Assembly (NCBI GenBank): GCA_001687465.1
Contig: LVLI01000170.1
Coordinates: 1 to 64,000, forward strand
Origin: Halocafeteria seosinensis
Lineage: Eukaryota > Sar > Bigyra > Bicosoecida
Length of the DNA: 64,000 nt
Direction: 5' to 3'
Part shown: positions 22,001 through 32,446 of the stretch, in pieces
Layout of the letters: the number at the start of each line of letters is the position of its first letter
How positions within the stretch are numbered: position 1 is the stretch's first letter
Made by a program: the position numbers and the translations under genes
Notes under the pieces: model-generated
What the model saw: the letters and a program-made list of their open reading frames with translations, nothing else
Databases searched by the model: none
Told to the model about the DNA's origin: nothing

Positions 22001-23685
22001 ATGTTTCTGAGGCTTGCAAAGTTTGCCCAACGTAGTTTGAAGTTCAATCCACGGGTTCGCAGTGAATTATATTGCCTACTTCCCAAGCTCTTATCCTCGG
22101 GAGCGTATAGTCAGGCCTGCTTTAGTGCAAAGGCACAGGACATAGAAATGGCAGACATCGTGGAGGCCGACGAGGAAGGCTTAATGAAGGCCGCAAGCCA
22201 CCTTCAGAAAGGAGGCTGCGTGGCGTTCCCAACAGGTAAGTCCTCATGTCGTTTGGGATACAGAGCGTTTAAAAGGACTTCCCGGTGCAGAAACCGTATA
22301 TGGACTAGGGGCTGACGCGCGCAATGAGCAGGCTTTATTGAATATCTTCAAATTCAAGGAGCGGCCTCTGTCTGACCCACTCATAGTCCACCTACTCTCG
22401 GCCGAGAATTCACATGAGATTGTAGCTACGGATGAAAAGGTATGTGGGGTTACGTTGCCGTTACAATGTTTCGAGGAAGCTAAATGAATCTGCCGGGTTG
22501 TTGTTCTGGACGCATCAGACGGCTCCTATCTTCGATGCGTTAGCACGTCGCTTTTGGCCTGGACCACTGACTATCATACTCCCTGCTCGCGAGACGATGC
22601 CATCACAGGGTACGTTGAGGATCTCAACGCAAGCGGTCTCTCATATATTACCAATAAAAAATGATATCTTATATTGATTCCCTTGCAGTTTCTGCTGGAA
22701 CTGGATTTATAGGAGTACGGTGTCCGGAGCATCCGATCGCTCGACAGCTGTTAGAGAAGGTACGTAGTACGTACCTTTGAAGTGTGCATGCAACTTCACC
22801 CCATTGAAGTTTCTCCCATCACAGGCAAACCTCCCTATCGCTGCTCCTTCCGCTAATAAATTTGGGCATGTAAGCCCCACTACTGCTGGTCATGTGTACA
22901 ATGACCTAAGTGATTGCCCGATCATTATCGTGAAAGGGGAAAACGATACGACTGAGGGTCATGTGACTTGTTCAGTCGGTATAGAGTCTACCGTTATAAA
23001 GATATCAACTTCAGGCAATGTTGTAGAAATCCTGCGTTCAGGAGGTACTTCTGCTGTTTCATTACTTAGAGCGTTAAGCGAAGAGGGGCTGACAACAGTG
23101 CGCGTGGTAGAGGGTGGTACTTCCGCAGCGAGCAAGACTCAGCCTACCGGTAGCGGTGCCTCTCAACAATCAACCCATGGAAATGCAGATGACGAATTGC
23201 AGCGGCATGAATCCCCTGGACAACTACTGCGTCACTACGCTCCCAATGTAACCACGTTCTTGTTGCCCCCGCGGCAAGCCCTTCCGGCACAAAATACGGA
23301 AAATTGTTCCCTACCTGAACCGAAGAAAATACTAGAAAAATCTGCCCTGATTGACTTTGCAGGTGCCTACTGCGAGTTAAAAAACCATTTAGGATACTAC
23401 ACTGATTTATCGCCGGAAGGAGATATAGTGATAGCCCGGCAAAGAGTTTACAGCTCACTCCGGGAAGCTGAACAAATTCCTGGGATCACTACGGTTCTGG
23501 TTTCATTACCAAATGTGGGAGAAAATACGAATACTTATGGCAGTCCAAAAATCAATATAGAACATACAGATTCTTTGAGAGACAGACTGTTTCGAGCTGC
23601 CTCAGGTAGGTATCTGGCCCCAAAAGATGAGGACCAGGGAGAGATATGGTCAGCTGTAATGGCAACGTGTCTGTCACAAAGTTAA
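22001..23685 (+). CDS. SUA5: Threonylcarbamoyl-AMP synthase, Sua5/YRDC with C-terminal Sua5 domain
   Basis: Exons 22001-22235, 22291-22439, 22519-22609, 22689-22759 and 22825-23685 give 468 aa. It makes threonylcarbamoyl-AMP from threonine, bicarbonate and ATP for the t6A37 modification of tRNA. The first 45 residues look like a basic/hydrophobic targeting peptide. YrdC core motifs: VAFPTETVYGLGADA (split by intron 1), KFKERPLSDPLIVHL, ARRFWPGPLTIILPA, GFIGVRCPEHPIA, APSANKFGHVSPTTAGHV and SVGIESTVIKI, then RSGG. The long C-terminal Sua5 part begins SPGQLLRHYAP and ends YLAPKDEDQGE. The presence of a leader suggests dual mitochondrial/cytosolic use, which is inference. Confidence 0.94.
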
Positions 23686-24057
23686 TCAACAACAAACGCT
23701 CTCTTGTCTCTGAGAGTATCTAGTGATCTAACTACGTGAAACAAATTTCTTTCTAGTATTTCATTTTCTAATCACGAATCGGTTCGTTAAGTCGCAGCCG
23801 CATCAGCTTCGTCGCAACCGGTTGGAACTTAAGCCGTTGACCTTTCCAAGAAGACTACCGTAAGAAATCATTCAGTCATTTTAGTTGGTCATTGTCATTT
23901 GATCGATGTCGTTAAACACCAAGCTATCGGGTCGTAGTATAGTTTATCGAGTTACACACGATACTGAAGGTGGTTTGTTTTAACGGACGACCCGGACGCG
24001 CCATAAACGCAATTGTCTGTCCGATTTTAAGCCATACACACGACTCATATAGTGACA
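23686..24057. other. Intergenic region Sua5 / LRRC23
   Basis: 372 bp between two plus-strand genes. The only inverted structure is a weak CGAATCGGTTCG (23776-23787). No gene seen. Confidence 0.35.
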
Positions 24058-26217
24058 ATGGGAGACTCAGAAGAACCTCCTACCCCTCTTCCTTTGGTTC
24101 TAACTCCTGAAGATTGCGCTGATGGATTATATGAAATGTAAGAAGTCGCCGGTGGTGCTCTGTCGCAACTGATGGTGTAGATGTTGAATTCTCACCGCAG
24201 AAAGCGCACTCTTGATGGAAATGGATACGCTTATTGTAAACTAGTACTTTCAGAACGGCAGCTTACGTCGTTGGGAGATGGAAGCAAGGTACATAGTCTT
24301 GCGTCCCTGTAGCGCGGACTGCGGAATGCGTTGTTCACGCACGCTCTTCGAAAAATTACAGCCACATGATACAAAAAGAGGGAATGCCTTAGAACAATTC
24401 AAGCACATTCAATATCTTGACTTGTCCAAGAACTACCTTCAGGACTTTCGCGCTATCGCTTCCATGCCCTCTTTACTTGCGGTAAACTTGAGGTACGTTC
24501 TTTCAACGGTGGAAACTCGCTAGTGGCAAATAAGATGAATTCCTCTCTGTTGGAGACGCTTTCGCAGCAAGAATGACATTGTAACAGTGTGCGACTTGAG
24601 TGAATGTCAGCACCTTCAGGTACTTAACCTTAATGAGAACTCTTTGAAGAGTTTCAAAGTTGGCCCTCCGCCTCCTGGCCCTCCTTCACCCGAGCAGTTG
24701 GAACATTATCGCAAGCTTGCGAAAAAAGGTGGGTCGCATCTGATTTGTTTTCGCATTGCTTGTAGTAGCATATATAATATCCTTCTGTTGGTTTTCACGT
24801 CTCAGAAGCCCGCCAACGCACGCAGCAGAAGCAAGCCCCTTTGGATGAAAAAGAAATTCTGAAAGAAGTCATTCAGTACGTTTAACGTTATACGTTTTGA
24901 TACAATACAGTACTTCCCATATTATATCCGTTGTTCAACATGGTATCTTTGCAGAAGAGAGGAGGAAAAGATTAAACAGAAGGAAGAAGAAAAGGCAGCC
25001 GAAGACCCGGAACACCAGCAAGCACTTGAGAGATGGAAACGCCTAGTGGACCCAGAAACGGGCTTCAAAGCTCCTAGCCTACTACACCTTATTGTAAATC
25101 GTACGATGCAGATTTTACGAAGCATTTGGGATACTGCGGCAAAGACGCTCAAACTGTTGTGCAGATAATTTTCTTACTTCCCTCGAAGGACTAGACGGCC
25201 TTCCATCGTTGATGAGATTCGAAGCAGCTGCAAATCGTCTCACTTCTACTTCTACCATTGCAAGCAATGAGAGTCTTCCCAAGTTAAGGGAACTTATACT
25301 GGTAAGTAAAACTCACCGTAGAAGCAGCCGAGCTCGTCGTAACCACCGTATCTTTTCAGCCTGCCAACCCCATAACGGATCTCTCCGGGTTACACTCCTT
25401 TGCGAATCTGCAAGTCCTCAATCTTGACAAGTGTAAGATCTCTTCTTTGAGACCCCTTATCACGGGACGCCCTGATCCTAAAAAGAAAGAGAGCACAAAA
25501 GAGGAGGGGGAAGAGGAAGAAAATGCGGAAGGAGAGGAGGCCGAAGAGAAACAAGAACAGGAAGCCCCTGAGGATGAAGGAGAAGGGGAGCATGTACCTG
25601 AAGTCCAAGATGGTGATGGTGTTCATTTTGGAAGATGGGAGGACGACGAACACGGTCGCTGGATTCCTGAAGAGAGAGAAGAGATGGTCAAGGAACTAGA
25701 GCTCGATAGCGAGGACGAAGAGGATAGAGAGGAAGAAAAGGAAGAGGATGCTTCCAAAGGATTGATGTCCCATCCGCTCTCTCAACTACGCGTATTGAGC
25801 CTGAGGGGTAACCCCATTGAGAAACTGGTAGAAATAAACAGACTCAGGTATCTGAGAGGCCTTGTAGCAGTTGATATCAGGGATACTCCTATTGTCGAAG
25901 AGCTAGGCGAAGAGGAATCGATAACGGAAGTCCAAATCCGTCTTGGAGGCCATCGAGGACAACGGATACGTGTGCCATCACAGCGAGGATACATGGGACT
26001 TCCAGAAGGAGCTGCAATACTCCATCGGGTCAACGGAAAAGAGATCACAAGCGAAGATGTTGACAATGCGCGCCAAGAGCGGGCAAAAAGAGTGAAGACG
26101 TTCCGTGAACAGTGGCTCCAACGCGAAAAGGATCGAGCTGAAGCGGAAAGGCAGAAAAGGGAGCAAGAAGCAGCTGGAGAAGAGGAAGGGGGTGGTGAAG
26201 ATGAAGATGAAGACTAA
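24058..26217 (+). CDS. LRRC23: Leucine-rich repeat protein LRRC23 (radial spoke component)
   Basis: Eight exons: 24058-24137, 24201-24288, 24362-24492, 24568-24728, 24806-24875, 24955-25100, 25165-25301 and 25360-26217, giving 556 aa. The opening LTPEDCADGLYEIKRTLDG followed by NGYAYCKLVLSERQLT aligns with LTEEMMLEGLSLL..TGNG.AHAYVKLEVKERDLTD of LRRC23. LRR units follow (IQYLDLSKNYLQDFRAI, LQVLNLNENSLKSF, FLTSLEGLDGLPSL, LRELILPANPITDLSGL, LQVLNLDKCKISSL, LRVLSLRGNPIEKL). Two charged inserts, a KREEEKIKQKEEEK helix and a long Glu-rich stretch, split the LRRs and make it longer than the human protein (about 340 aa). LRRC23 belongs to radial spoke 3 in motile cilia. Its stop is 12 bp from the PHAX stop. 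Confidence 0.85.
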
Positions 26218-26229
26218 CCCAAAGACCGA

Positions 26230-27360
26230 TCAACTACTGGCGCCCTTGAACGATGCTATTTCTCCTTCTTCCATTCCCAGAATCTCATTAAGAGTCTTAT
26301 GGGTTTTGAAAAACGCCGGATGCGATTCAAAAGAATCATCGGAAGCACTGGTCTGGGTCTTTTCGGGAGGAGTCGCTGCACTATTGGCCTTCACCTCAGC
26401 CGCATTCTTGGCTCTTAGTGCCTGTCTCTTCTTCCGCCTTTTATCACGTTCCTTATTGTGGCTGAATATGTACTGATAATTCTCGTTAGTTACGCGGCTG
26501 CTTTCAAGCACGCAACAGAAACACAAATGAAACAACAACAAAAAAGAGGCTGATGCATCCTGACAACGTACTCTTTCAATAGAAGGAAGTAAACTCCACC
26601 TTTTGTCCGTTTCCTGGTCCCATTCTCAACAAACATTCCTCCTTGGCCCTGCACCTAGCGCGTACATACCAACAATCTGGTGTGCTGCAAATCGGAAAGC
26701 AAACGAAATCATACCTGTATCTTAAGCGTCTCTTGTAACAATTCCTTGGCGACTTCGGCCCCAAGAACTTCGACCGATTTTTGAACTGCAGGCCGGTTTT
26801 TCTCCTCCAGTTTGGAAGCAATGTACAACGTGCACTGAGTGGCATCATGATCAAGGAATACAGCACACCAAACATAAAATAGCATATTGTCCGCCTAGAA
26901 CGCGAGGCCGACGTACTTCTCGAAGTTGCTTCTTATTCTTAGCATTGGCTTCTTCCCGTCCACGTTTCCTCTTTTTCTTCTGGGTCGGTTGGATTCTCCT
27001 TTTCTCTTTATTCTCATCGACAGCCCCATTGGAGGCGCTGGTGGGAACAGCTCCTGTACTCGTTGTAGTAGTGGTGCTGGATATCCCTTCCGTAGCTGTG
27101 GAAGTTGCTTTATTCTTTGGCTTCCTCCGCCGCTTCTTAGCTTTAAACCGGGATTTCTTGCCATCAGTGGTATTTGCCGTAGTCGAGGCAGTGACCGTAC
27201 CGGGAGACGACGATGACACTATCGAAGGCGACGGCATGGACTCGGACAACTCTGACAAAGAAGGACCTGAAGCATCAGTCATGGTATGGTCGAGTTCAGC
27301 CATTAATTCATTCGTCCATTCCTCGCCTCCCGAAGCATACGGACCGTATTCCAGCTCCAT
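26230..27360 (-). CDS. PHAX: PHAX-type snRNA export adaptor
   Basis: Four exons: 26917-27360, 26715-26834, 26572-26648 and 26230-26497, giving 302 aa. The N-terminal third is acidic/Ser-rich and then strongly basic (KKSRFKAKKRRRKPKNK, QKKKRKRGREEANAKNKK), fitting nuclear localisation. The PHAX RNA-binding domain spans exons 2-3: CTLYIASKLEEKNRPAVQK, VEVLGAEVAKELLQETLKIQ, then GGMFVENGTRKRTKGGVYFL, which matches GGLFIMNGSRRRTPGGVFLN of human PHAX. The family bridges capped snRNA, cap-binding complex and the CRM1 exportin. It has no visible leucine-rich export signal, so partner details are inferred. Its upstream region holds the AACTTCAAC motif at 27504. Confidence 0.88.
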
Positions 27361-27503
27361 CTTCCACCCTAATTAACCTAACTAGCTACTACACCGATGA
27401 ATGAGGAAGTAGGCCTGGGTGGAACTCTTGTTTGTGGTCAAAAGTGAACCTGAATGACTGTATTCAGCTTCAGCGTGTTTGAATGTTGAACGGGGTTCAC
27501 AAA

Positions 27504-27518
27504 AACTTCAACTTGAGG
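27504..27518. promoter_or_regulatory. AACTTCAAC motif upstream of PHAX
   Basis: AACTTCAACTTGAGG lies 144-158 bp before the PHAX start codon, in the short gap between the ACAP stop and the PHAX start. This gap has only one promoter to serve, which supports a link to PHAX. Confidence 0.45.
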
Positions 27519-27639
27519 TGGAATTGGAATCCAATCATGGTTGCAGTGTGACATTACTTAATTTTTAATATTTCCGTCGAAAACATCAAAACAAACCCTA
27601 TACGAAGCAAAAAAAAAAAAAAACGCCTTATGATGTCGG

Positions 27640-30490
27640 CTAAGCTTGCCCATCACGCAACCGTTTCAGCATTAGGTTATGGATGGCCTGGTGCGGATCA
27701 CTAGAAGCAAGATCACTAGCTTGCTGCGGTTCATCACGTTTGTCGGTGGAGTTCGTCTGCGAAGTGAATTCAGTGCCTAGCTGCTCACTGTATTTCCGAG
27801 CCATGTCCACTGCGGTCAGACCCGATGAGTCTTCCTCGGTTAGTCGGGCGCCGTTCTGCAGCAGAAACTCTACAGTGGCAATACTGCCACCATATACCGC
27901 GGCGTGTAGAACAGACCATCTGCAATTAAGCGACTCAGATTTAACCTTAGCACTCTCATTACAATCGCCTACAAAGTACAAGTAGCGTTCAGAGGGCTCT
28001 AGTTTCCAGTTAACGTCCGCACCCAGCGCCATACACAGCTGAACAAGTTCAATCCTACCGAACGCAGCACACATGAATAATACAGAAGAGCACGTCTCCG
28101 CAAATGAAGACTCCGACGAGGCGGCGGATTCATTCTCTGATGTCGTAAGAGTATCTGTTTCGTATGAAAGTTCCAATTTATTTAGGAGTTCTTTCGCGGT
28201 ATACTGAGGCAGAAACCCTTTCCACTCGTACTTCGCTCGGATCCATTTTTCCAGTTCCTTGTGTTCCGACTTGTGCGTAGGTTTCTCCCATCCATATGGT
28301 ATCTGACATTCCCAAACAAAATTTGATAGATCATTGCCCAAGTTTTGCAGCACCGAGACGGAAGAAAGTTCCCAAGTATCTAAAGTTAAACTCTTGATCT
28401 TCGATATATGAGTGCCCAAAGAGCGATGCAGGCCTGAGCACCGAAGGCACAGCAAGACTCCCAAGTTTACACTAGCCCAGTCCGGTATTTCCGCATTACA
28501 ATCTGCGCAGTGGGGATTTTTATCCTGCACTGCTCTAATAATAGGGTCATATGCGGTATTGCCTACTCCCAGACTAGTATCACCACCATAGCCGCCCGAA
28601 CCACCAATCACGCCTGCTGTAGGCGAGGTATTCTTATTTCCGCTGAGCAAAAGAGACTCTGCATGTTTACGCAGCACTTGCACCCATTCCCGCTGATCTG
28701 AGCGGGAGAACGCCTGTAGCAGATATGGCCGTCTCTGAGGAGTTTGGATCTCAAAAACATAGGGCCTAACAGACCTGCTCATAGTCGAGCCACCAACTGC
28801 TTGGCTCCCAGCTTGGCTGACAGCGATTCCCACGCCTCGGGTCCTCGTGCTGTCGTTGCTGTCCCCCGTACCCGTTAGCTCTCTTATGTTGGCGACAACT
28901 AGTTCACATATCAGTTGGGGACTAACGTCATGAGGCCCACGCAGGTACCATAGTTTTCCATCTCGAACGTAGAACCACCTCCGTTGCCATTGGGCCAGCA
29001 TTCCGCTGCTCTGCTTCCATAAATACCCTGATTTAACAATGCCATGGGCACCATCTTCCTTAGTGCACTCATCACCACTATCTCCGTCTGAGAATGACTT
29101 AGGTCTTACAAGGTTAGTACTCGCTTGTGATTTCTTGCTACTGTCTTTGGCTATCTGAACGAGGGTGGGTGACACAGCTTCAGACTTTTGTTGCTCCAAC
29201 GAAGCCAGTTTTGCCATAGGAGAAGCAACGGGCTCCGTCTGACCAAGGCGCGTCTCACGTAGCTCGCTTTCTAATTTCTTCATTGTTTGCGAAGATATGC
29301 CATAGATTGTATCCAGAGGCGAATGTGGATCTGCATTGTTGGCAGAACGATAGTGAAGTAATAAACAGATGGATACCATGGTACTAGAATCGCCCAAAGC
29401 AACCTACCCTCGTCATTAGCCTCAAATTGCTGGATCAAGCCCATTCCTGCAGCTCCAGACGGTAGCGCATTGCAAGTCTTCGCGAGCTCCTGCTGAAATT
29501 CCGAGCCTAGTCTCTGCCAAATATCGCTAACCTGTCCCTGAACGTCTAAAGTGTGCTTCACCGCAAGCTGGAGCCCACGAACACCCTCTGAGACTTTGTT
29601 CAAATAGCTACTGCAATGATCAAAGTACGCTCGAGTAGCGTACAGACAACCGCACGTGGCATCAACGAAAGAGCTTCTCTTCTCCAACTCGCATAAGTGG
29701 AATTTGCGAACAACCTCGAATCGCGCTATTTCGGATTTCCGTAACGCACTAATCGCGTCCGAAAGTCGCGAATCTAGTGAGCTCGTACTACTTTTACCTT
29801 TGTTCGCCGATTCCTCAGAATCGTCTACGGTATTTTCGCATTCAGCTTGCTTTGACGCTTTGGAACTGCTTCCTTCTTTCTTGTCTCTCAACCACTTCAC
29901 ACCTCTAGCCAAAGCTCCTTTAGCCGTTGACTGGAGGTCACTAGCAGCAAAACTGGGTGATGCATCACTATCGGAGTCCCCTTGGTTCCCCCTCTTGATG
30001 CTCAGTACACGGTTCAAAGCATTCTCTGCCTCAACCCGTGCGGAATCTGCGTTTTGTCTCGCCGAAAACACAGGCTCTAAATAGCTCTTCTGATACTGGT
30101 CAAGTTTATCTATGAACGACCCTTGGAACGAAAGCAACATAACTTCTTGATAAGATTGGATCTCATTTACAACTTTAGCCAGTATATCCAGGGAATGGTG
30201 CAGCGTTGGTACACTGGCACACCAGGATCTATACCGACATTGCTGCAAATACGTAGCTAGATTCTCCCCCGCATTCCGGAATTCTTGGCCTCGGTCGATG
30301 TACTTGTTCATCAGTTTCGTTGCTTCTTTCACAAATGTCTGTAGCTCAGCAAGCCTCGATTCGATATACATTTCTTGCGACTGCATTTCCTCCCATACGA
30401 GTATACCACATGCTAGGAAAGACAACACAGCAACGCAGGAACTCTCCATTCACTCACATGTACGAACGGATTATCAGGCCCAAACTGCAT
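27640..30490 (-). CDS. ArfGAP with BAR, PH and ankyrin repeats (ACAP family)
   Basis: Exons 30458-30490, 29408-30380 and 27640-29330 give 898 aa. The BAR coiled coil covers about residues 10-330; its start, PDNPFVHSQEMYIESRLAEL, mirrors the DSPRFRAALEEVEGDVAEL start of human ACAPs. A PH domain is at about 432-565 (GIVKSGYLWKQSSGMLAQWQ, YVRDGKLWYL, EWVQVLRKHA). The ArfGAP zinc finger is C610-x2-C613-x16-C630-x2-C633 with the catalytic arginine in SGLHRSLGTHISK (R638). Ankyrin repeats follow near 745-850 (VLHAAVYGGSIATVEFLLQN). The family senses membrane curvature and switches off Arf6-type GTPases in endosomal recycling. The tiny first exon rests on splice phase and similarity; an in-frame ATG at 30449 is the alternative. 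Confidence 0.92.
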
Positions 30491-30588
30491 CGGTTGATGG
30501 TCTTTGAGTAGTCCTTCTCTATAGGCTGCACAGAAACAACTTTTTTTGTGTATCTCACAGGATTGAAGATTTTGGACAACGATTTATA

Positions 30589-31074
30589 TTACATACTTCG
30601 TTTGTGACGTTCTGGCGTGGGGCTTCCAGGTTCCTGATTATCGCTTTGATTCTTATTGGTGGTCTCTGTATCGGATTCTTCCAACGACGAGTACTCTAGT
30701 TGCTGATCATCGTCGTGGTTGTCCACATCGGCAAATCTACCAAAGGCCTGCTGGTGCTGTTGCATCTCTCGCAGTTCACTCTTGAGACTCTCTTTCTCAT
30801 GTTGTACTTGGTCAACTTCCACCCTCAGCCGTTCCTCGGCAGATTTGTGATGGGATAGCTTCGTGGAGAGACTTTTGTTTTCATTCTCCAGACTCTGAAT
30901 TTGTTCCTTTAGTCGGTCCACTTCTGACTGGGACGACTCGGCGGCTTCCAGCTCACGTATCCTCTCGTTTGCGCGGAGGACCTCATTGGAAAGTCGTTCG
31001 AGTTGCTCCCGTAGATGTTTGTTTTCCGCCTTGGCGCCTCCTCCGTTGTTGGTCCCTCCTCCTGCGTTGCTCAT
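30589..31074 (-). CDS. Small coiled-coil protein
   Basis: Single exon, 161 aa, from the ATG at 31074. After a Gly/Asn head the whole middle (about residues 17-110) is a heptad coiled coil rich in Glu, Leu and Lys (LREQLERLSNEVLRANERIR, VDRLKEQIQSLENENKSL). The tail is acidic/Ser-rich and ends SPTPERHKRSM, a possible proline-directed phosphosite. No family recognised; coiled coils alone do not give a function. It lies 98 bp upstream of the ACAP start on the same strand and is divergent from the uL15m gene. Confidence 0.6.
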   Translation of the reverse strand: MSNAGGGTNNGGGAKAENKHLREQLERLSNEVLRANERIRELEAAESSQSEVDRLKEQIQSLENENKSLSTKLSHHKSAEERLRVEVDQVQHEKESLKSELREMQQHQQAFGRFADVDNHDDDQQLEYSSLEESDTETTNKNQSDNQEPGSPTPERHKRSM

Positions 31075-31203
31075 CGTCCGCTTTTTCCCAAGTCAGCACA
31101 GACCATGAATAGACTCTAGGAGCGGTAACACTTGTCGATTTGTCTACAAAACCGCGGCAAACAAGCTTTGAGCGGCATCGTGAATCATGTCGTGATGGAG
31201 CCC

Positions 31204-31212
31204 AACTTCAAC
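31204..31212. promoter_or_regulatory. AACTTCAAC motif between divergent genes
   Basis: It sits almost midway in the 275-bp divergent gap: 130 bp from the coiled-coil start and 138 bp from the uL15m start. One element could serve both directions. Confidence 0.45.
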
Positions 31213-31349
31213 ATCACAAGTGAAAGGAATGATAGTCGCCTTTCAAGCCAAAATTGAGTGTGGTATGGCATGGAATGGATGGACAGTGTGACAGCGCGAG
31301 AGTGATTTTTTTGTTGTCTTTGTCTGTCGCTAGGGGTTAGTTTCAACTG

Positions 31350-32342
31350 ATGGCAACGTTGATAGTGATGAATAGTTCGAGGAGACTCTTCCTCGGACAG
31401 AGGTCCGTCACCGTCACAAAGAGGCCACCATTGTATGGGTTGTCTACGGTCTTTTCTAGTCCTTTTACGTCCACTTCAACGCATTTCCAGCAAAGGGGAC
31501 AAAATACACAAGGGTCCCACTTGGCCCTGAACACGCTCCGGGACAACCCAGGTGCTAGAAAGAAGAGAAAACGAGTCGGGCGAGGCCCAGGAAGTGGCTC
31601 TGGTAAAACAGCAGGAAGAGGACATAAAGGCACGTATGCGCGATCAGGAGGCTCTGTACCTCCCGGTTTCGAGGGTGGCCAAACACCAATACAAAGACAG
31701 CTTCCCAAATCGGGGTTCACGAATAAAAAGTAAGTTTGGGTATTGAGCCTGGAACTCAGGGGAGACCGACACCAACTGTTTAAATGATACAGGTTTAGGA
31801 AGGAGTATGAGACACTCAACCTCGACAAACTACAGCTATGGATTGACTCCGGTAGGATAGATCCCTCACAGAAAATTACGGTCAAGACCCTGTGGGATTC
31901 AGGTATCATGGGAAGGGACGTAAAGAACGGGGTAAAGTTGTTGGGCAAGGTATGATTTCGCTAGTGAATTATATTCTGATTACACAAGAACCAAGCGGTT
32001 GTTGTTGGGGTTGTCTATATTCAGGGCTCTGAAAATTTTGCCTCCAAAGTAGATATTGTTGTTAATCAAGCATCGAGCAGCGCCATCAACGCAATTGAAA
32101 ATAATGGGGGTAACGTCGTTGCAAAATACTACTCACCTCTTTCTCTTAGGGCTCTGCTGAAACCATGGAAGTTTGATACACTTCCGCGAGAAGCCAGACC
32201 TAAAGCAAAAGAAATGAAGTACTATACGGATCCAGAAAAACGAGGATACTTATCTCAGTATATTCAGTTGAAACAATTAAAGCGGAGTGCCGAGGCTGGT
32301 GACACACATTCGATCATGCATCAGTTCGATGATAGGGAATGA
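31350..32342 (+). CDS. MRPL15: Mitochondrial ribosomal protein uL15m
   Basis: Exons 31350-31729, 31793-31949 and 32025-32342 give 284 aa. A presequence rich in Arg/Ser/Thr covers about the first 50 residues. The uL15 signature follows: [54 protein letters not shown] and PKSGF. The second exon carries [16 protein letters not shown]. It is a large-subunit protein of the mitochondrial ribosome. The long basic C-terminal extension ([20 protein letters not shown]) is typical of mitochondrial rather than bacterial forms. A second ATG at 31368 is possible. Confidence 0.93.
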
Positions 32343-32446
32343 TATAAAACCTGTGCGTGTGATGATCGTATTTGGCATAGGCAGCCTGCGGCTTGAGTGA
32401 ACTCAAATAAAACAATTTAATTTTTGTACGCTACAGCTTAATCGCT

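Noticed and set aside
27609-27624. A tract near the ACAP stop as a retroposon tail
   Set aside because: No target-site duplication and no intronless copy next to it; simple A-rich downstream sequence is enough.
29656-30084. 142-codon plus-strand frame
   Set aside because: Antisense shadow of the BAR-domain exon of the ACAP gene.
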